NCBI GenBank assembly: GCA_000310025.1 | Contig: FN649727.1 | Location: forward strand, 6,653,138-6,714,744 | Reading direction: 5' to 3' | DNA from: Ectocarpus siliculosus | Lineage: Eukaryota; Sar; Phaeophyceae; Ectocarpales; Ectocarpaceae | Length of the DNA stretch: 61,607 bases | Part shown: piece by piece, positions 21,170 to 34,674 of the stretch | How the letters are laid out: each line of letters opens with the position of its first letter | Position numbering within the stretch: the stretch's first letter is position 1 | Notes under the pieces: model-generated | Told to the model about the DNA's origin: nothing | Seen by the model: the letters and a program-made list of their open reading frames with translations, nothing else | Database searches by the model: none | Translations under genes and position numbers: made by a program

Positions 21170-21429
21170 TCATTCGTGTAAACCTGTGTTCTAGGCCACC
21201 CTCCTCTGCGATAGAGAGGGTAATACTGTATGGGTTGCCTGGTCGTTTTTGCCCACTATTGGTGCAGGAAATATGAGACCATCAAGGGCGTCGGGGACGA
21301 GGTACTTGTTGTGCTGGAGTTTGCCCAGGCATCGTTTTGTCAGCTCTCTTGTACGTCTACTCTTGCGCATTCGTTTCCAGGTGTAGTATGTATCTCACCA
21401 AGATCTAGGACGTTCACTCATGCATGACC

Positions 21430-23159
21430 CTCGTTTATGTATGATTCAATGATGACCCCCATCCGGAAAGCATTCCATTCAAGATCACATAATAACAAAA
21501 CCGAGAGAGTGCTGATCTGCGTTGATCTGCGTTGTTGATGGAAGCGTTGCCCGGCATATTTTAGTCCGATGGGCTTCAACCCGCTCGCTTGTGCTTTTGC
21601 CTTTGGCGCCTATGTGTAGTGTGCCAGACGTACAGGCAGTTCCTGTGTCTCATGTGCCTCCTTCGCTACGGTCCGTCAATAGTATTTCAGCGTTCCGAGT
21701 CATGTCGAAAGTTAATTGCATGATGACACTGTTCCATATAGTAGAATGTAGCAGAATTTTACTTGATGTCCCATTTTTTAATAATAATCGATGTCCTATT
21801 TGTTTGTTGCCATGCGCCGTCCGTACGAAACGCTGAACTGTTCCGTCGGCGTCCCTGTAGATACTCAAGCAGCACGCCAGAACCACGTGGTCAATGATAC
21901 TCGACGTAGGACACACCAGGCTGGCTGGCAGGACACTAACTTTGAGCGAAGTATACGGCGGTCACGTCTTCACGGAGGACCTCGCATATGAGGTAACGTT
22001 CGCGAGTTATGCTTTCTATTTTGGGTTGAAACGATATAGCTACGGGTGCATCAGCACGCAGGCCTCCTCTCCTACAAGCACGCAGACATCCTCTTCGCCA
22101 TACAACTTAAATGCCCACTTCTATACACCTACCTGAACCAACGTATGTGAGCTCGTTGTCCCATGTGTGCGGGGGCATGAAATGCCTGAAGAAGCAGAGC
22201 TTGAGATCGCCACAGATGACGAGGTATCGGTGGTGATAGTTCCACCGCATGTGACGTACTACGTACTCATGATGGTGGCCAACATAGGAGCCAATCTGCA
22301 TTCGGCCGGAGCAATGGCCGAAGTAGGGGTAAACAAACGTTAGACGTATCGACTCCTCCCGCCCAGAGTTCTTGGTCTCCGCCCCGTCGGCAAAGACGAC
22401 AACACTAGCTCCCGGAAACAGAATGTCCTAACAGGTAGCAGCTGGCCGTGTTGTCCACTCGTGCGTCTAGCAATCCCTATGCTCCTCCTAGCACTGCTGA
22501 TGCTTCAACGTGATCGGGCGAAAATAGGAATGTCCTGCGAGCAGCTGTCTTATCTCAGCACGCAGGCCTTCTCTCCTACAAGCACGCAGATGTTAAGGGG
22601 GACCCGATTCGCAGGGTATCCGTCGAATGACTTTTACCAGAATCCGTCGAATGACTTTTACCAGCAGGACACCGGTTCGAATCTCCTTGGGTGCAAGTTT
22701 TTTCTCCTGACTTCGACATTTTCCCATGGACACCATGTGTGTCAGTCCTGAGAACACCTCTTGGAATCGATCCTATAAAGAACCTTGTGACACTTCCATC
22801 GAATTACCCGTCCTGGCCACAAGAGGTTCCCAGTTGAGGGTAAATTCTGTGGGTGGAGAGTGTTAAGGAGGAGGACCCGATTCGCAGGGTATCCGTCGAT
22901 TGCCTTTTACCAGAATCGGTACACCTTCGCACAGACATCCTCTTCGCCATATAACTTAAATGCCCACTTCTTTACTCAACTCCAATAAAATCCCATTTCA
23001 GACTCCTCCCCCCTTTGGTAGGATCCATCTGAAATTCTCGCTTTATCTCAGTTCGACTCCTCTACTCTCCACGTTACACTGGATGAGGATCAGCATGACC
23101 AGTACCGGCTGTGGGAGCGAGGGCGGTATGAAAACCCACCAAACCCTCAACCACCGGTC
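21430..23159. other. Spacer with mosaic short duplications
   Basis: No solid gene. One exon-like frame (TLTLSEVYGGHVFTEDLAYE, about 21914-21988, donor GTAACG) lacks partners. Blocks recur in new order: CACGCAGGCC-TCTCCTACAAG at 22057 and 22560; ACATCCTCTTCGCCATA at 22087 and 22935; GACCCGATTCGCAGGGTATC at about 22602 and 22876; ATCCGTCGAATGACTTTTAC in tandem at 22619 and 22640. Confidence 0.6.
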
Positions 23160-23474
23160 GCCTCGGTGGTCTAGTTGGTACCCTCGAAACCTACTAGAGG
23201 TCAGGTCAGGGGTTCGAATCCCGGCGCAAGCAAGGTTTTCTTGCAAAGTGAGTTTTTCTCTCGCTTCCGCTCCTGGCCTAGTGGATAGCGCTAGTTCGTG
23301 TGTACGCAGAGGGAAGAGAGTGCTGAACTCTTCTCGCATTAAAAATCGGAGGCAAAGTACCGTAGGAGGGGAGGGTAGAGAGGGACTCTTCTGTGTGGCC
23401 ACGGGTTGGATGGAGTAAACGGCACTACTATTGCTGTGAGCGCTGATTTGAAGTGAAGACTAAAACAAAAAAAA
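23160..23474 (+). mobile_element. tRNA-derived SINE, copy 3
   Basis: Third member of the family: A-box GGTCTAGTTGG, B-box GGTTCGAATCC, second A-box block TGGCCTAGTGGATAGCG, B-box remnant GGGTTGGATGGAG, and tail TAAAACAAAAAAAA. Same plus orientation as the other two. Confidence 0.85.
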
Positions 23475-25465
23475 CTGAGGACATGCAGGTTTCGGAATCT
23501 TTTGTACAACATCCCATACCCTACCCGAGGTTTTGGTAACTTGTGTACACCGCATACATACCCTACCCATCAACTGGGTAACATTTATACACTTTAGAAT
23601 ACCTTAGGGTACGGGTATACTCTGGGTACGGGTATTCTCTACTAATCGCTGTACTGTTGCAGTTGAAGGCGTACTGCTGTTATCACCCAATTTACTCTGG
23701 ACGTACTGTACTTGACCGGACGTCATGTGTTTTTTGCACCTATTTTTCGGTGCACCAGCCAGCGTAGACGAGAAGGCCACACAAATAGGAGTTTTTTCTT
23801 TCTTTCTTCGTCTTCCTTCTTATCACGAGAAGGATTCAGCCTTTCGCTTCCCTTGTCGACCGTCAAGTCGATTTTTTGTGCCCATGAATCCATCGCAATT
23901 CACGTTTGGGAACAACACAACTAAAGTTGAAGTGTACACTCGACTTGACGCCTCGACCAACCCGATGATGCTTGTTCTTCGTCCCATCTACTGTAATATT
24001 CTGGCATTCTGACCCACCTGGATGGGAAACATCTGCTGTTCATCCATTAATTCACGATGATACCAATCAATGTGTGTACAGACCAACAACACACACATAC
24101 ACAATTGTTGTCGCGAGACTCTTCAACAAAAATATGTCCAGTACTACAATAGCGTACACGTTTTGATTTTCAAGCGTTGGTGGTTTGATTGAGTTTTTTG
24201 GCCCCAATAAACAACCACGACCGAAACTAAAGTACAGAGTGAGTGACGCTTCATGCGCCGTCTCCCCCCTCTCCCCGCTTGACGGGAGAGGCCAAAAAAC
24301 AATTGAGCAGCCCCCTTTCCACTCCCCCCCCCTCCCAAGACTTCGATAAAGTGTGCCCGCGAAGACGAAATTATGATGCCTCGTAAAAACAACGAACTAC
24401 TATACTTGAGCGGGCCAAAAGCCATCCTGCTCACCCCCACGATCACACACCTACCACGGTTGGCATAGTTCGGTGTAGTATAACCCGTCACCCGAAATAT
24501 TACATGCCACGAGCCTTTCGTACTTCCACCATCCTACTTTTTGGCCTCTTCCAAGAGATTTCAAGCTATCTGACAATGTGTGCCAAACACACCCACCTTA
24601 ATATATCAATCATCATTCATCATCATTGTTCATCATCAGCAAATTCCTTGGTTGTTAGCCTACTACCCCGCCTATCCATGAGTCGCCACGCCGATAAAAT
24701 TTACGAATCGCACAAACCTGAACGCAGTTGACGTTGTTTCACAAAAAAAAACACCGCGACCTCCATCCAGTATATCTTCTCCCCTGCTGCTGTGTTCGAG
24801 GAACAGAAATGATCTCCATTGGTCACAGGCTAGCCCAAGTACAAGCTAAAGGAAACGAAAGGCCCAGAGGAAGCTCCAACACTCCCAAATAAATTACAAT
24901 ATATTCATGAAAACGAAAACAAACACGGACAACGGCGGAACAAACGAAGAACAAGACCAAACACAACTCGTATAAACAAACGTAGAATAGTCCGCTGCTC
25001 TCCATCCCTCGAAACCTGAATTACGAACAAAGTACCACACAAGCAACCACCACAAACAAGCGAAACATAACCTGAACATCTATTCTCGCACCACAATGAA
25101 GCCGGGGAGAGTTCATGATTTTTTTTGTTTTCGCGGGCCATGCCAATTCCGCTCCGATGCCTGGAGGTGTGAGAAGGGGCATCCCAAAGGCTAAACAAAA
25201 TTCGCCATGCGCATCAGGACAGAGGTGCGCATCGTCCTGGGGTATTCTCCAAGCCTATGTTTTTTCACAGACGACCACCATAGAGCAGTATCTCTGTGGG
25301 ACACCTCTCTTGCTTTCCCCTGCTGAATGCCATCAATGATCCAACACGCGCCTCGGACCACGAAAGATTTCGCGCATGGCGTCCGATACACGCTCTCGGT
25401 CAGCAGCTATCACGTCCATCATCACACTAACGCCACCACTGCCACCCTACCACCACCATCGCCAC
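23475..25465. other. Intergenic, no gene recognised
   Basis: At 23510-23640 short GGGTA / TACCC repeats recur (TACCCTACCC, GGGTACGGGTAT). Otherwise only short frames. It lies downstream of the first ankyrin gene, whose stop is at 25466. Confidence 0.45.
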
Positions 25466-28400
25466 TCATCCCTCATGCCCATCATCATCACTTTTGATCT
25501 CCATTCGCCCCTGAACCCCGACCGCCGCCCCGGTGTTGTCCTTGAACACCTTCGCCTGAATGAGGAGGTTCATGGTGTCAAGGTGCCCGCACTGCGCAGC
25601 GAATTCTACGAGCGATGTTGCAGGCAGCGGTTTCCCACCGCCTGCTTCCGAGGACGAGGAAGGTAGCAGGTCCATGTCGGCTCCACGCTCCAAGAGGAAC
25701 CTACACACCTCTGTGCTTCCATGCTTCACGGCGCAAGCGAGTGCGGTAGCCCTGCATGAATGATAGGGGACGGTGTCAATTTTTTCCTCGACCCTAAAAA
25801 ATCTCGGGGAAATTAGAACGCTCAAAACCACTGCTACGCGCTTGCTTCTGCCGCTCCCCGAAGACAAGAGATAACACAAAAACTGAAGCCCAGGGCGTAA
25901 GATACACTTCAACTGGTGGGATTACCGTAGTCACGTTTTTTTCCATCGAAAGCACCGTGCCGGCATGTTTGTAGCCCGCGCCGTGGACATCTTCCCACAG
26001 CAGAGCATCAAGTGTGGTACACCCAACAACAACCGACACTCACCCACATGGACGGCACGCGCAGAAGCACCACTCTTCAATTTCGCTGTATTTGTCCCTG
26101 ACACACTTACCTCGAAGGCAAACAGCCGACGGTGTTCAGACCCCCGCATTCTGGCCGCCCTATCAGCACTTCCACGGCCTCCGCGTTCCCACCGCCACCC
26201 GCAAGCTGGAGCGGGGTCATGAAACGCATCCCTGCGCACGGCGCGCACGCGTCCGCGCCCGCGTCCAGCAGGGCTTGGATGACTTCCGCGCAGGCGCCCT
26301 CCATGCAGGCGAACTGCAGAGGCGTGCACCCGCGTGTGCTACCAACTTCATTGACATCGGCTCCCGCGGCGACAAGCATGCGCACCAGCGACGGGCCAAG
26401 CGTTGGGCTGGCCTTTGTGCTTGCCCCTCGGGCGACGGATTCCAGAGGGGTCATGCCGCGGAATGCCCGGAGGGTCGGGTCTGCGCCAGCCGCCAGCAGC
26501 TACGGGGGGGGGGAGGGGGTTCGGGGAATTACACAAAAAGAAGAGGTGGGGGGGCGGGGAGGGGGCAGCGTTTTGATCGAAGTGTGCTTGACACAACCGC
26601 TGTGTAGGTGGTGTGTTGTTGTTCCCACGTGCCTTCCAAAAAGAGAGTTGAACAATTTGACTCGCGGCTGTCTGACTGTTGAGGGTTAGTCAACTGGCTT
26701 GTCAAAGAGAGGGAAAAGGACGGGGGGTGGGTTAAAGCAACCGCCGATGTTTGTCAGAAAATGTTCTCTGAGGGACAGCAAGAGAAGCGACGTCAAAAAC
26801 AGCGAAGGGCTTTGAGGTGTTGGCCTCGTCTCGTGGCGGCAAACGGCACCCACACAAGGAATGTTGCAGGTCCGGCAGACACAAACAAAATCGAGAGTAC
26901 CACTATTTACCCCTCGTTCCGATCTTCGTTTACTCCAGGATTAATCTGAACGCGCGGCACGTTCAGCTCCCGTTGCGAGCGCGTTCCCCTACGATCTGGG
27001 CGACTCTCGCAGAGCACAGAGCAGAAACGAGACGAAACGAACCACAACCAACACCGACGGGACCTACTGCTGCCAGAAAAGTCTCACCGCCTCGACAATC
27101 CTAAGGGCTTCGTCCTCCTCTTCCTCCTCCTCCTCGCAGGCGTACCACACGGCGGCCACCAGGGGTGTCACTCCGCCGTCGTCCGCGCCGCTCACTCGGT
27201 CACGCATGTTGATCTGCCTCGGTGACAGCCTCGGCAGCAGCAGCTCCACGGCGCCCAGCCTCCCAGACATGCACGCCACCGTCAGCGGGGGTCGCAGGTG
27301 CCCGTTCCAGCAGTGGCCGGGCACAGCCCCGGCGCGGAGCAAAGCCGCCACCGTGCCGCGCGCGTTGTACTCGCACGCCACGTGGAGCGGCGTCCAGCCC
27401 TTCTCCCCGCCCGAGCCGGGCGAAGCTCCCCCGGCGAGGAGGGCCGCCAGGACACCCTCGGCCGGCATCAGTACGGCCTTGTGGAGGGCAGCTTCCCCGT
27501 TCGAATCCTTCAGGTCGGGCGAGGCGCCGGCCTCGAGCAGGGCCTTGACGACTCCCGTTTTGACGGCGCCGGTGGTGCTCGCCGTCGCCGCGTAGATCAG
27601 CGGGGTGCGGTCGGCCTCGTCTCGGCTGTTCACGTCGGCGCCGGCCCGTAGTAGGGCTTCCACGACGCCGGTGCTGGTGCCGTTGATGGCGGCGAGGTGG
27701 AGCGGGCACCTCCCCCCGTAATCCTTCGCGTCCACCATTGACGACGGGCGGCCGAACTTCCCGTCGGCGGTGTTTGCGATTGGTGCTGAGGCCACGCCCC
27801 CTGTCACGCTGCTGTATGGGGCCACTCGAGCAGCAGTAGTAGAGCCGCAAGCGCTGTTCTCGCCGTTGTTCGATAGAGCAGCTGCTAGCAAAGCCTCGGT
27901 GACTTCGACGCGACCCTTCATGGCCGACATGTGGAGAGCCGTCGAGCCGCACCGGGGGCGCCTGAGGCCCACGTTAGCCCCGGCGTCAATGAGCGCCTCC
28001 ACCATGGCGACGTCAAAGCGGGTCGCCACGTGGAGCGGAGACCACCCAGACCTGTTCAGCGCGTTGGGGTCTTCCCCCACCTCCAGGAGCTTCACCACGA
28101 ACCGGACGTCTTCGGTCATGATGGCCTCGTGGAGCGGCGAGTCTTCGCACTGCCCTCCTCGGCTGTCGTCGCGGCCGTCGAAGAAGGGCGCGAAGGCGGT
28201 GGTGCAGTCGTCCTCGTCGCTGTCGCGATCGCGGACGCCGCCCTCGCGGTGGTTGCCGCCCCCGCTTGAGTCGCCGCCGCCGTCGTTCGAGTCCGACGGG
28301 GCGGGGGCCCACCCTCTCTTGGCCAGGATCTCGAGCAGTCTCTCGCTGTCGCTTGATTCCGTGCACTTCGCGGCGTACAAGCGGGCTATCTCCCGCGACG

Positions 28401-30206
28401 GCCTCGGACCGACAAGCAGGATGCGCTTCATCAACCTCTCGTTGTCCATGGCCAGCATTGTAGGCGTGCAACTGCATCGGGGGGGGGAGAGGGGGGCACG
28501 ATTTAAGTGGGTGGAAATACGTGAGGGATAGTACAGAATCGGCACTCGGCCACATGGTCATTCGTGTCTTGTCTCGCCAGTCGGTACGCCGGGGCTTGCC
28601 CAAAATCCTGTTCCGCGCGTTCGTTCTACGCGCCTCGAAAAGAGGGACAGTGAAAAACGAGATACTTCAAGGCTACAGCGGCAGGTCACTTTAGGTAGGA
28701 TCGCCCACGCCTAGAGGGTGACTACCTACTTGATAGATAGCCCAACTTTTGTCAGGACAAATTCCGATCAATGCAATACTAGGGATAGCACAACCAGGGT
28801 TACGAGTTGAGGATCTCAAAAACACAAACAGGGCGTATTTCGGGTGGTACAGTTGTCACTTCACGTCTCCCCCGTTTTGACACCTCCGAGAAAGAGCGCG
28901 AGGGGATGGGCACCAACCTGAAGAAATAACAAACTTGTACAAAAATGTGGACAGAAAGTACACCAATGGACGACGTACCGAGGAGAGAAGAGCGAAAACG
29001 GGTGAAAGCCAGCGTTCCCCTGGCGTGTATTGTATGGTTTCGCGTAGAGGTTTCCCTAGACAGTAATGCTACGCACACTGATGGGGAATACTTGGGCGGA
29101 GCACGAAAGGCGTTGGCGTCAGTTAGGCCGTTGCAGATGCTAGCAGGCACGGAGAAGAGATGGTAATGGTTTTTAGCGTGAGGGCCACAGCAACAGTAAC
29201 AACAACGTGTTTCAACTCACAACACTCCGAGTAAAACAGATTTCACGTCGCCTCTCGATCGCCAAAGAAAAACGGAAATTACGAGTGAGCTATACAGCCG
29301 GACCACCACCTCTCAACCACCAAGGACAGACCTGCACTCGTCCAGGCTGTGCACGTTAGCCCCCGCCAGGAGCAGCAGGTGCGCCATGATGTTGCTGAGG
29401 CCGTTCACGTGCGTACCGTTGCAGGCGTGGTGCAAGGGCGTCCTGCCGAACCAATCACGCGCCTCGAGATTCGCCCGAGCGGCCACGAGCAACTTCACGG
29501 CGTCGGCTTGACCGTTCTGAACCGCGAGGTGCAAAGCCGTTCTCTTCGAGCGATCCACGGCATCGACTCGTGCCCCGAGCTCGAGAAGCTGGTAGGGAGA
29601 GAAACAGAGTATGGGGGGGGGAGGGGGCGGCGTAGAAAGAGGCAACGGGTAGAAACAGGGAAAGAGAAGGGGCGGGCAAAAGTTGGGAGGAGATGGACAA
29701 CGGGGCACGGTGTTTGCAAGTGTTTGGGGTAACCGGAGCAAGGGCTTGTGTTTGAGACGCGCCCGGTTTTGTTGTCTCCAAACTACAGAGACTCTGCAAA
29801 CTCCGCAAGAGACCATATTCACAAAGTCGGGATGTTCGCGCCGGGCCTAGTTTAGTATCGCATTGCCAAGGAAGTCGCGTCTTACCAGGCAAGGCACTAC
29901 AACAACAAGGATAGCGGTCTGCCGGTCGGTCCCGTTGCGACGGTTTTCACCAATACGCTGAGCAGAACAGCGGAAGTGCTTCTGAGTGTTTTGAACAATA
30001 AAGGTAGCCGTGCCCTCCTGTGCGAAAAAGAATTTAAGGATTTTATAAGAGTCTCTCAAGCGGTAGGAAGTAGGATGACAGCCGTACCGAATGCATCGCG
30101 GCGACGTGTCCGTAGCCAGCCCCGAGGTGGAGCGGAGGGAAATGACCCATGTCCGGCCCACAAGCCGATAAATCGGGACAGCGTGACGCGCAGGCGAAGA
30201 TGACGT
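25466..30206 (-). CDS. Ankyrin-repeat protein A (5' end not found)
   Basis: Solenoid protein expected to act by binding partner proteins; no enzyme domain seen. Exons: 30206-30088, 29588-29332, 28471-27088, 26499-26111, 25751-25466 (stop). Splice phases match at every join (donors GTACGG, GTCTGT, GTGAGA, GTAAGT), giving about 810 residues plus a missing N-terminus that must end in phase 1. Ankyrin signatures: GRTPLHHACN, GWSPLHVATRFDVAMVEALI, GSTALHMSAMKGRVEV, GRCPLHLAAINGTSTG, DRTPLIYAATAS, GWTPLHVACEYNARGTVAAL, CTPLQFACMEGACAEVI, ending in MNLLIQAKVFKD. A Gly/Asp/Ser-rich insert (GDSSGGGNHREGG) breaks the repeats in exon 3. Exon 3 ends IVEA, exon 4 opens LLAAGADP. Close paralog of gene B at 35450-39744. 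No transmembrane segment or signal visible. Confidence 0.85.
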
Positions 30207-31083
30207 CTGCAAACACGCGCCGATGTTCAACAAGGCACACATGATGTATTATCAGCAGCTGGATTTCATATGCGTGTAACGTGCAAGATACAGAAGCATG
30301 CATGCAACTTCATCAGGTACTTTTGTAACGCCGGGTTCACCTTGTACGGTATTCTTTCAACCCCCGGTGTTCTTCTATTAGTATATTCATGCCGTGCCAC
30401 CACACTACCACTGATCCCAGAGGTCAACTTAACACGGACTGTTGGTACAAACGCGTGAGTATGGGTAGCAGCGACATGCCTGAATGAGTTGCGGGTGTCG
30501 GGTCACCTCATCCAACACGCACCTACTCGTCAATCTGGATAGCAAGGCCGTTGTTACGCCAAGGCGAGTACCTCACCGTTTCCTTGCGGTCGAATCCCTT
30601 GTCGTCTTGCCTACCGGTGCGTGCTCCACGGCACGCTTCGACAGCCACCTACTCAATGTACCCGTAGGTATTTCTTCGAGGCGAGACGCTCGGGTGAGCT
30701 CGTACAGTCGGTTGCTCCTTTCACCCCCCCTCTGGTCGTAAAACGTTCCACTTCTTGCCTCGTTTGTCCTTTCACCAGAAGCCTGCCTGCCCTGTCTACG
30801 ATACTCTTACGCGCCCCCAACTCCCATCACTGCTTACCTAGAGAACACTTAATTGACCAGCAACGGTCGGTAATCTCCATGTGATTGCTTTCGCGCTTTC
30901 AAGTGTTTGAGGTGACGGAGTAATTTCTCGAAGGTACCAGGTTTGAGCTTGCTTTGGGAACATGAACATCACCTTATCTCCTGCTCAGTATGGCCTATAC
31001 ACTGCTGCTACCTTGAGACTCTAATCACGCGTAGGGGCTGAATAGACTTCAAGACTGTAAATAGCCTACAGCAGGATAGTAGA

Positions 31084-31190
31084 CATACTGTAGACCACAT
31101 ATGTAGCCTATTTAGTCTATGTAGAGCAGTAGGCTCTGCAATGACCTACCAACCGACCGCCGCTGCTTAGTATATGTGGTCTACAGTATG
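31084..31190. repeat. Hairpin with 20-bp arms
   Basis: CATACTGTAGACCACATATG (31084-31103) is the reverse complement of 31171-31190 except for one base. The loop is about 67 bp. It may be a small MITE; no target duplication seen. Confidence 0.7.
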
Positions 31191-33537
31191 GTACCGCCCG
31201 TTGTGCGGGTATAAAGAGCTGTTCCGGTGGAGGGAGACAAAAGAGCGGGGAGGAGAGAGAGAGAGTGCAGAAAAGAATAGTCTCCGCCGCATATTCCACT
31301 CTCACCGAAGGGCTACTGTGTACCACACACACTACACTATGCATACATGTAAGAAGCAGTTCGGCTGATGTTCACCTGGTTCTTGGTTTGTCTGGACGGC
31401 CCGACACAAAAGGTGCAGCGCTTCCAGGCTGCCACGATTCATTCCCCAAGCGAAATCACCAATCATCCCTTTCGACGGCCTCCTCGTGGTAGCAGCCCTC
31501 CTGCGCATGATTGAATCTCAAAGGTCGGAAGGTCTGGCGGTGTGCGGTGCAACTACCCCTCCCTGTTCCGCAGCGTGGGTGTCTTCGTGTCTTCACAAAG
31601 TCGCACCTGTTCGTTCTAGACGGATCGGTCTAACGAACGATGCCTGCTCCTCCTGGGTATCTCAAGAGCACGGCACCTGCCCTTCGTGTTGAATGTTTCG
31701 TAGCTGCGTAGGTGATGCGCCGAGAGGAGAAGGAGGAGTGGTGGTAAAGCGATTGGGTTGTAGAAAAGGGGGGGCGGAGTGTAGAGAATGAGAGGGGTGG
31801 CGGGGTGATCCAAACTCCAAACGGCGGAGAGTTTTGAATCTGATCTCTGATCTCGGAGTCTGGGTGTCGGAGAACAAAACAAATACATCCCCATGACCTG
31901 GAGTCCCCGTGTGAACCCCCCGGTCCCTGCATGACATTATCAGCAACAAGCTTGTCAAAATGATATTGCTCTTGGTTCGCCTGCCCTGGCTTCATCTCCA
32001 AACATGTTCGTTCCCGGGCCCCATAATCCGTCCTTGACCCTTAAATATATTTTACGTGACTGGGTTAATTTGATTTTTTTTTTTCCCAACAAACTGCCGC
32101 TCTGCGGTCAAAGATCTAGAGCATGCGTGTACACCCATTAAATCACGGCGGCACGGATGGTGCAGCTGTGGGTCCATGTGTGGGGCTCACAGGAATGGGG
32201 ACGCGGTACATGTAAGGGTGACGAACAGGAGTACAGCAGTAGTACTGCTGTACAGCAGTAGCAGTTATGCGGAGAGAAATAGACTACAGCAGCAGCAGCA
32301 GCATATGTAGTTTCTGAGCAGGTGTGCATGCCTGTCTCCGACAGCAACCGTCCGCACAGAGGATGTACCTGTGCAAGCAATACCTGTTGGTACATCTTCT
32401 CCACCTCATCCTTGGACAGAGCATAGGGCAAGCGCATGTATATGCTAGCGGCGCTAGATGCGAAGACGCTGACGGGAAAACCGCCTCACAGCAGCGCCAG
32501 ATCGACGAAAAAAACGGCCCTCTCATCAGAGAATCGAGACCATCATCCACTATCGCACAAAATGCATCAAAAAATACTATTCTGTACTACAAATAGAGAG
32601 CTGTGATCGGAGCTGTGATCGGAGCTGCTGTAGTCCCGAAAACCCTTCTTGCCTTTGAGCGAAATTTTGCACACAGCAGACGAAGCACCCTCCACTCCCA
32701 ATACTGGGAACCACACGCAACGCAATCACAACAACATCAAGCACCGAGGCAGTACGTTAGGATCGGCTCCGGTGTGCGCTTTCTCTGCTCTCCCCCGCGG
32801 ATGCGGCACCGGGTTGATCACATGTTCAGGGTGCTGTAGTCTATGTACTCTCCCGTCACGGTGGTATTTTGCGTTTGAATCTTACAGTACCGGTAGGCAC
32901 AGTAGATTGGATCTGGAAAGGATATATATCTGCCTCACGTCAGAGAGATTAGGCATGGGTGAATAGTTTTGTACTATGTGAGTCCTGTGCGCGTTGCTGA
33001 TAAGCGTGCTTTGGGGGTCTCCCTGCTGGTCTCTATGTATGTAGACTATGTTCCGAGGCACAACGGCGAGATCTTTCGGCACGCAAACAAAGTGAGTGAT
33101 CGGAGCTGAGAACGGAGCTGAATCGGCCTGTTGTCACGTAAGGGTTAAAATAACAGCCCCGGGGTAGCCCCGGCCTCGTCTCAAGTCTATTTTATCTTGG
33201 CCAAGATAAGGGCGAATAGGGGCTTGGCCAGGGGAAGAGGGAGAACGTCTGTTTGTTCGTGCGGAGCTGGCGCTAGTTAGTCGGATGTAATTTATCACGG
33301 GGAAGAAAAAAAGCAGCAACCAACATCATCATCTGATTCAGCAGAGGACACACACACACGCGAAAACAAACCCGCTCGTTCTACCTCTGCGCAGAGCGCG
33401 AATGGTTTTGTCTCTGACTCGGTCTCACTTCTTAAAGAGAGACACGAGGTGTATGAACCTGTACCATCGCAACCGGGTGTGCCAGACTTTTAGGACTTCC
33501 TGCGGGAGAACCTCTCGCCTGAGACACGGTGTATGTC

Positions 33538-33891
33538 TCAATAAGAAGAGGTTTCACCGATTAGTTTCCGGGCAGTCGCTGCAACTCCTTGTGACTTAAT
33601 CGTGTTGCAACCAAGCGCAACGTATCCGAAGAAAGAATTAACTACCACGGTACACCAGTAGACTTTCCACCTGCCTTCTGCCATGCAGAAGACAAGGCGG
33701 CGTCGCAAGGAAGCCGACGGGCGTCCACTTCTACACCCCCACTTCTTTTGCGTACTGACGACCGTTCCGTCCGTTGTCCGCAACTCCAAAACTTCAACGA
33801 CGTGTGGCAAGTCGCGTGCATTGTGGTGGCGTCGCGCAACCTTACCATCCATGTGATCGCTTACGAAGTACACCTTGCAAACTTGAGCCAT
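33538..33891 (-). CDS. Hypothetical 117-residue frame
   Basis: Open frame with an ATG start: MAQVCKVYFVSDHMDG, then LPHVVEVLELRTTDGTVVS, Arg-rich middle, stop at 33538. The first 50 residues have protein-like composition. No family recognised and no supporting splice structure. It could be chance or a transposon scrap. Confidence 0.22.
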   Translation of the reverse strand: MAQVCKVYFVSDHMDGKVARRHHNARDLPHVVEVLELRTTDGTVVSTQKKWGCRSGRPSASLRRRLVFCMAEGRWKVYWCTVVVNSFFGYVALGCNTIKSQGVAATARKLIGETSSY

Positions 33892-34445
33892 GTAAATTTA
33901 GCGTGAAACGTGCAGAGAGCTTGTATCACGTGGGTTAGCGACAAGGATCCGCGGCAACTTCAGGCGTTTAAATACGCACACGACCCACATCATCAGTAGT
34001 AGTAGTAGCAGAAGATGACGCTAACATAATCGATTGCAGACACCTGCCTGCCTTATGGAATACCAACGCTTGTTTGTCTTTTTCTATGCCTCGTTCGTTT
34101 TCATCATGCTCTTCTTCCATCTTTAGGGTCGTTGTCTCAGCCCGTCTACGTAGTCTCAAGCCTGGTAGGGAACCCGGGCCAAACAGAAGGGCTTCTCCCT
34201 CTGAGTGCGACAGCGGAAACAGCATAGACATTCAACGGGTTCAAGGTCGATCCCGTCCTCCCAACCTCCTCAAACCAACCTTCATAGATTGTGACATGTG
34301 CCCAACCTTCCCCTCTGGCCAGCGCGCCCTCATGAGAGAACGCAAAATGAAAACAAAACGAATCCCGTCCTTCTAGCTACGGAGATGTTTTGCTCCGGTC
34401 CAGTCGAGCCAGATCAAAACGAACACTTCCTTATATCTGGCTAAT

Positions 34446-34674
34446 CAGCGCCGCGTTGTAACCCCCATTCTCTGCAACAGTTCCAGAGCATTACATACCG
34501 TATTCTACGGCATCCCCCCCCCCCCTTCAGAAAACAAAAGCATCGCACCCACTAGTCAGCGCCGTGTTGTATCCCTTACTAACCCCCCATTTTTCTGCAG
34601 CAGGTCAGAGCATTACATACCGTATTCTACGGTACCCGCCCCCCCCCCCCCCCATTCGGAAAACTGAAGCATCG
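34446..34674. repeat. Two-copy tandem duplication with poly-C
   Basis: Unit 1 34446-34556 and unit 2 34557-34674 share CAGCGCC-CGTTGTA, GAGCATTACATACCGTATT and GAAGCATCGCACCC-like blocks. Each has a C-run of 12-17 bases. Divergence is about 15% by eye. Confidence 0.8.

Noticed and set aside
27200-28603. Several 200-250 codon frames on both strands inside ankyrin gene A
   Set aside because: GC-rich shadows of the large ankyrin exon, with Arg/Pro-rich low-complexity translations.
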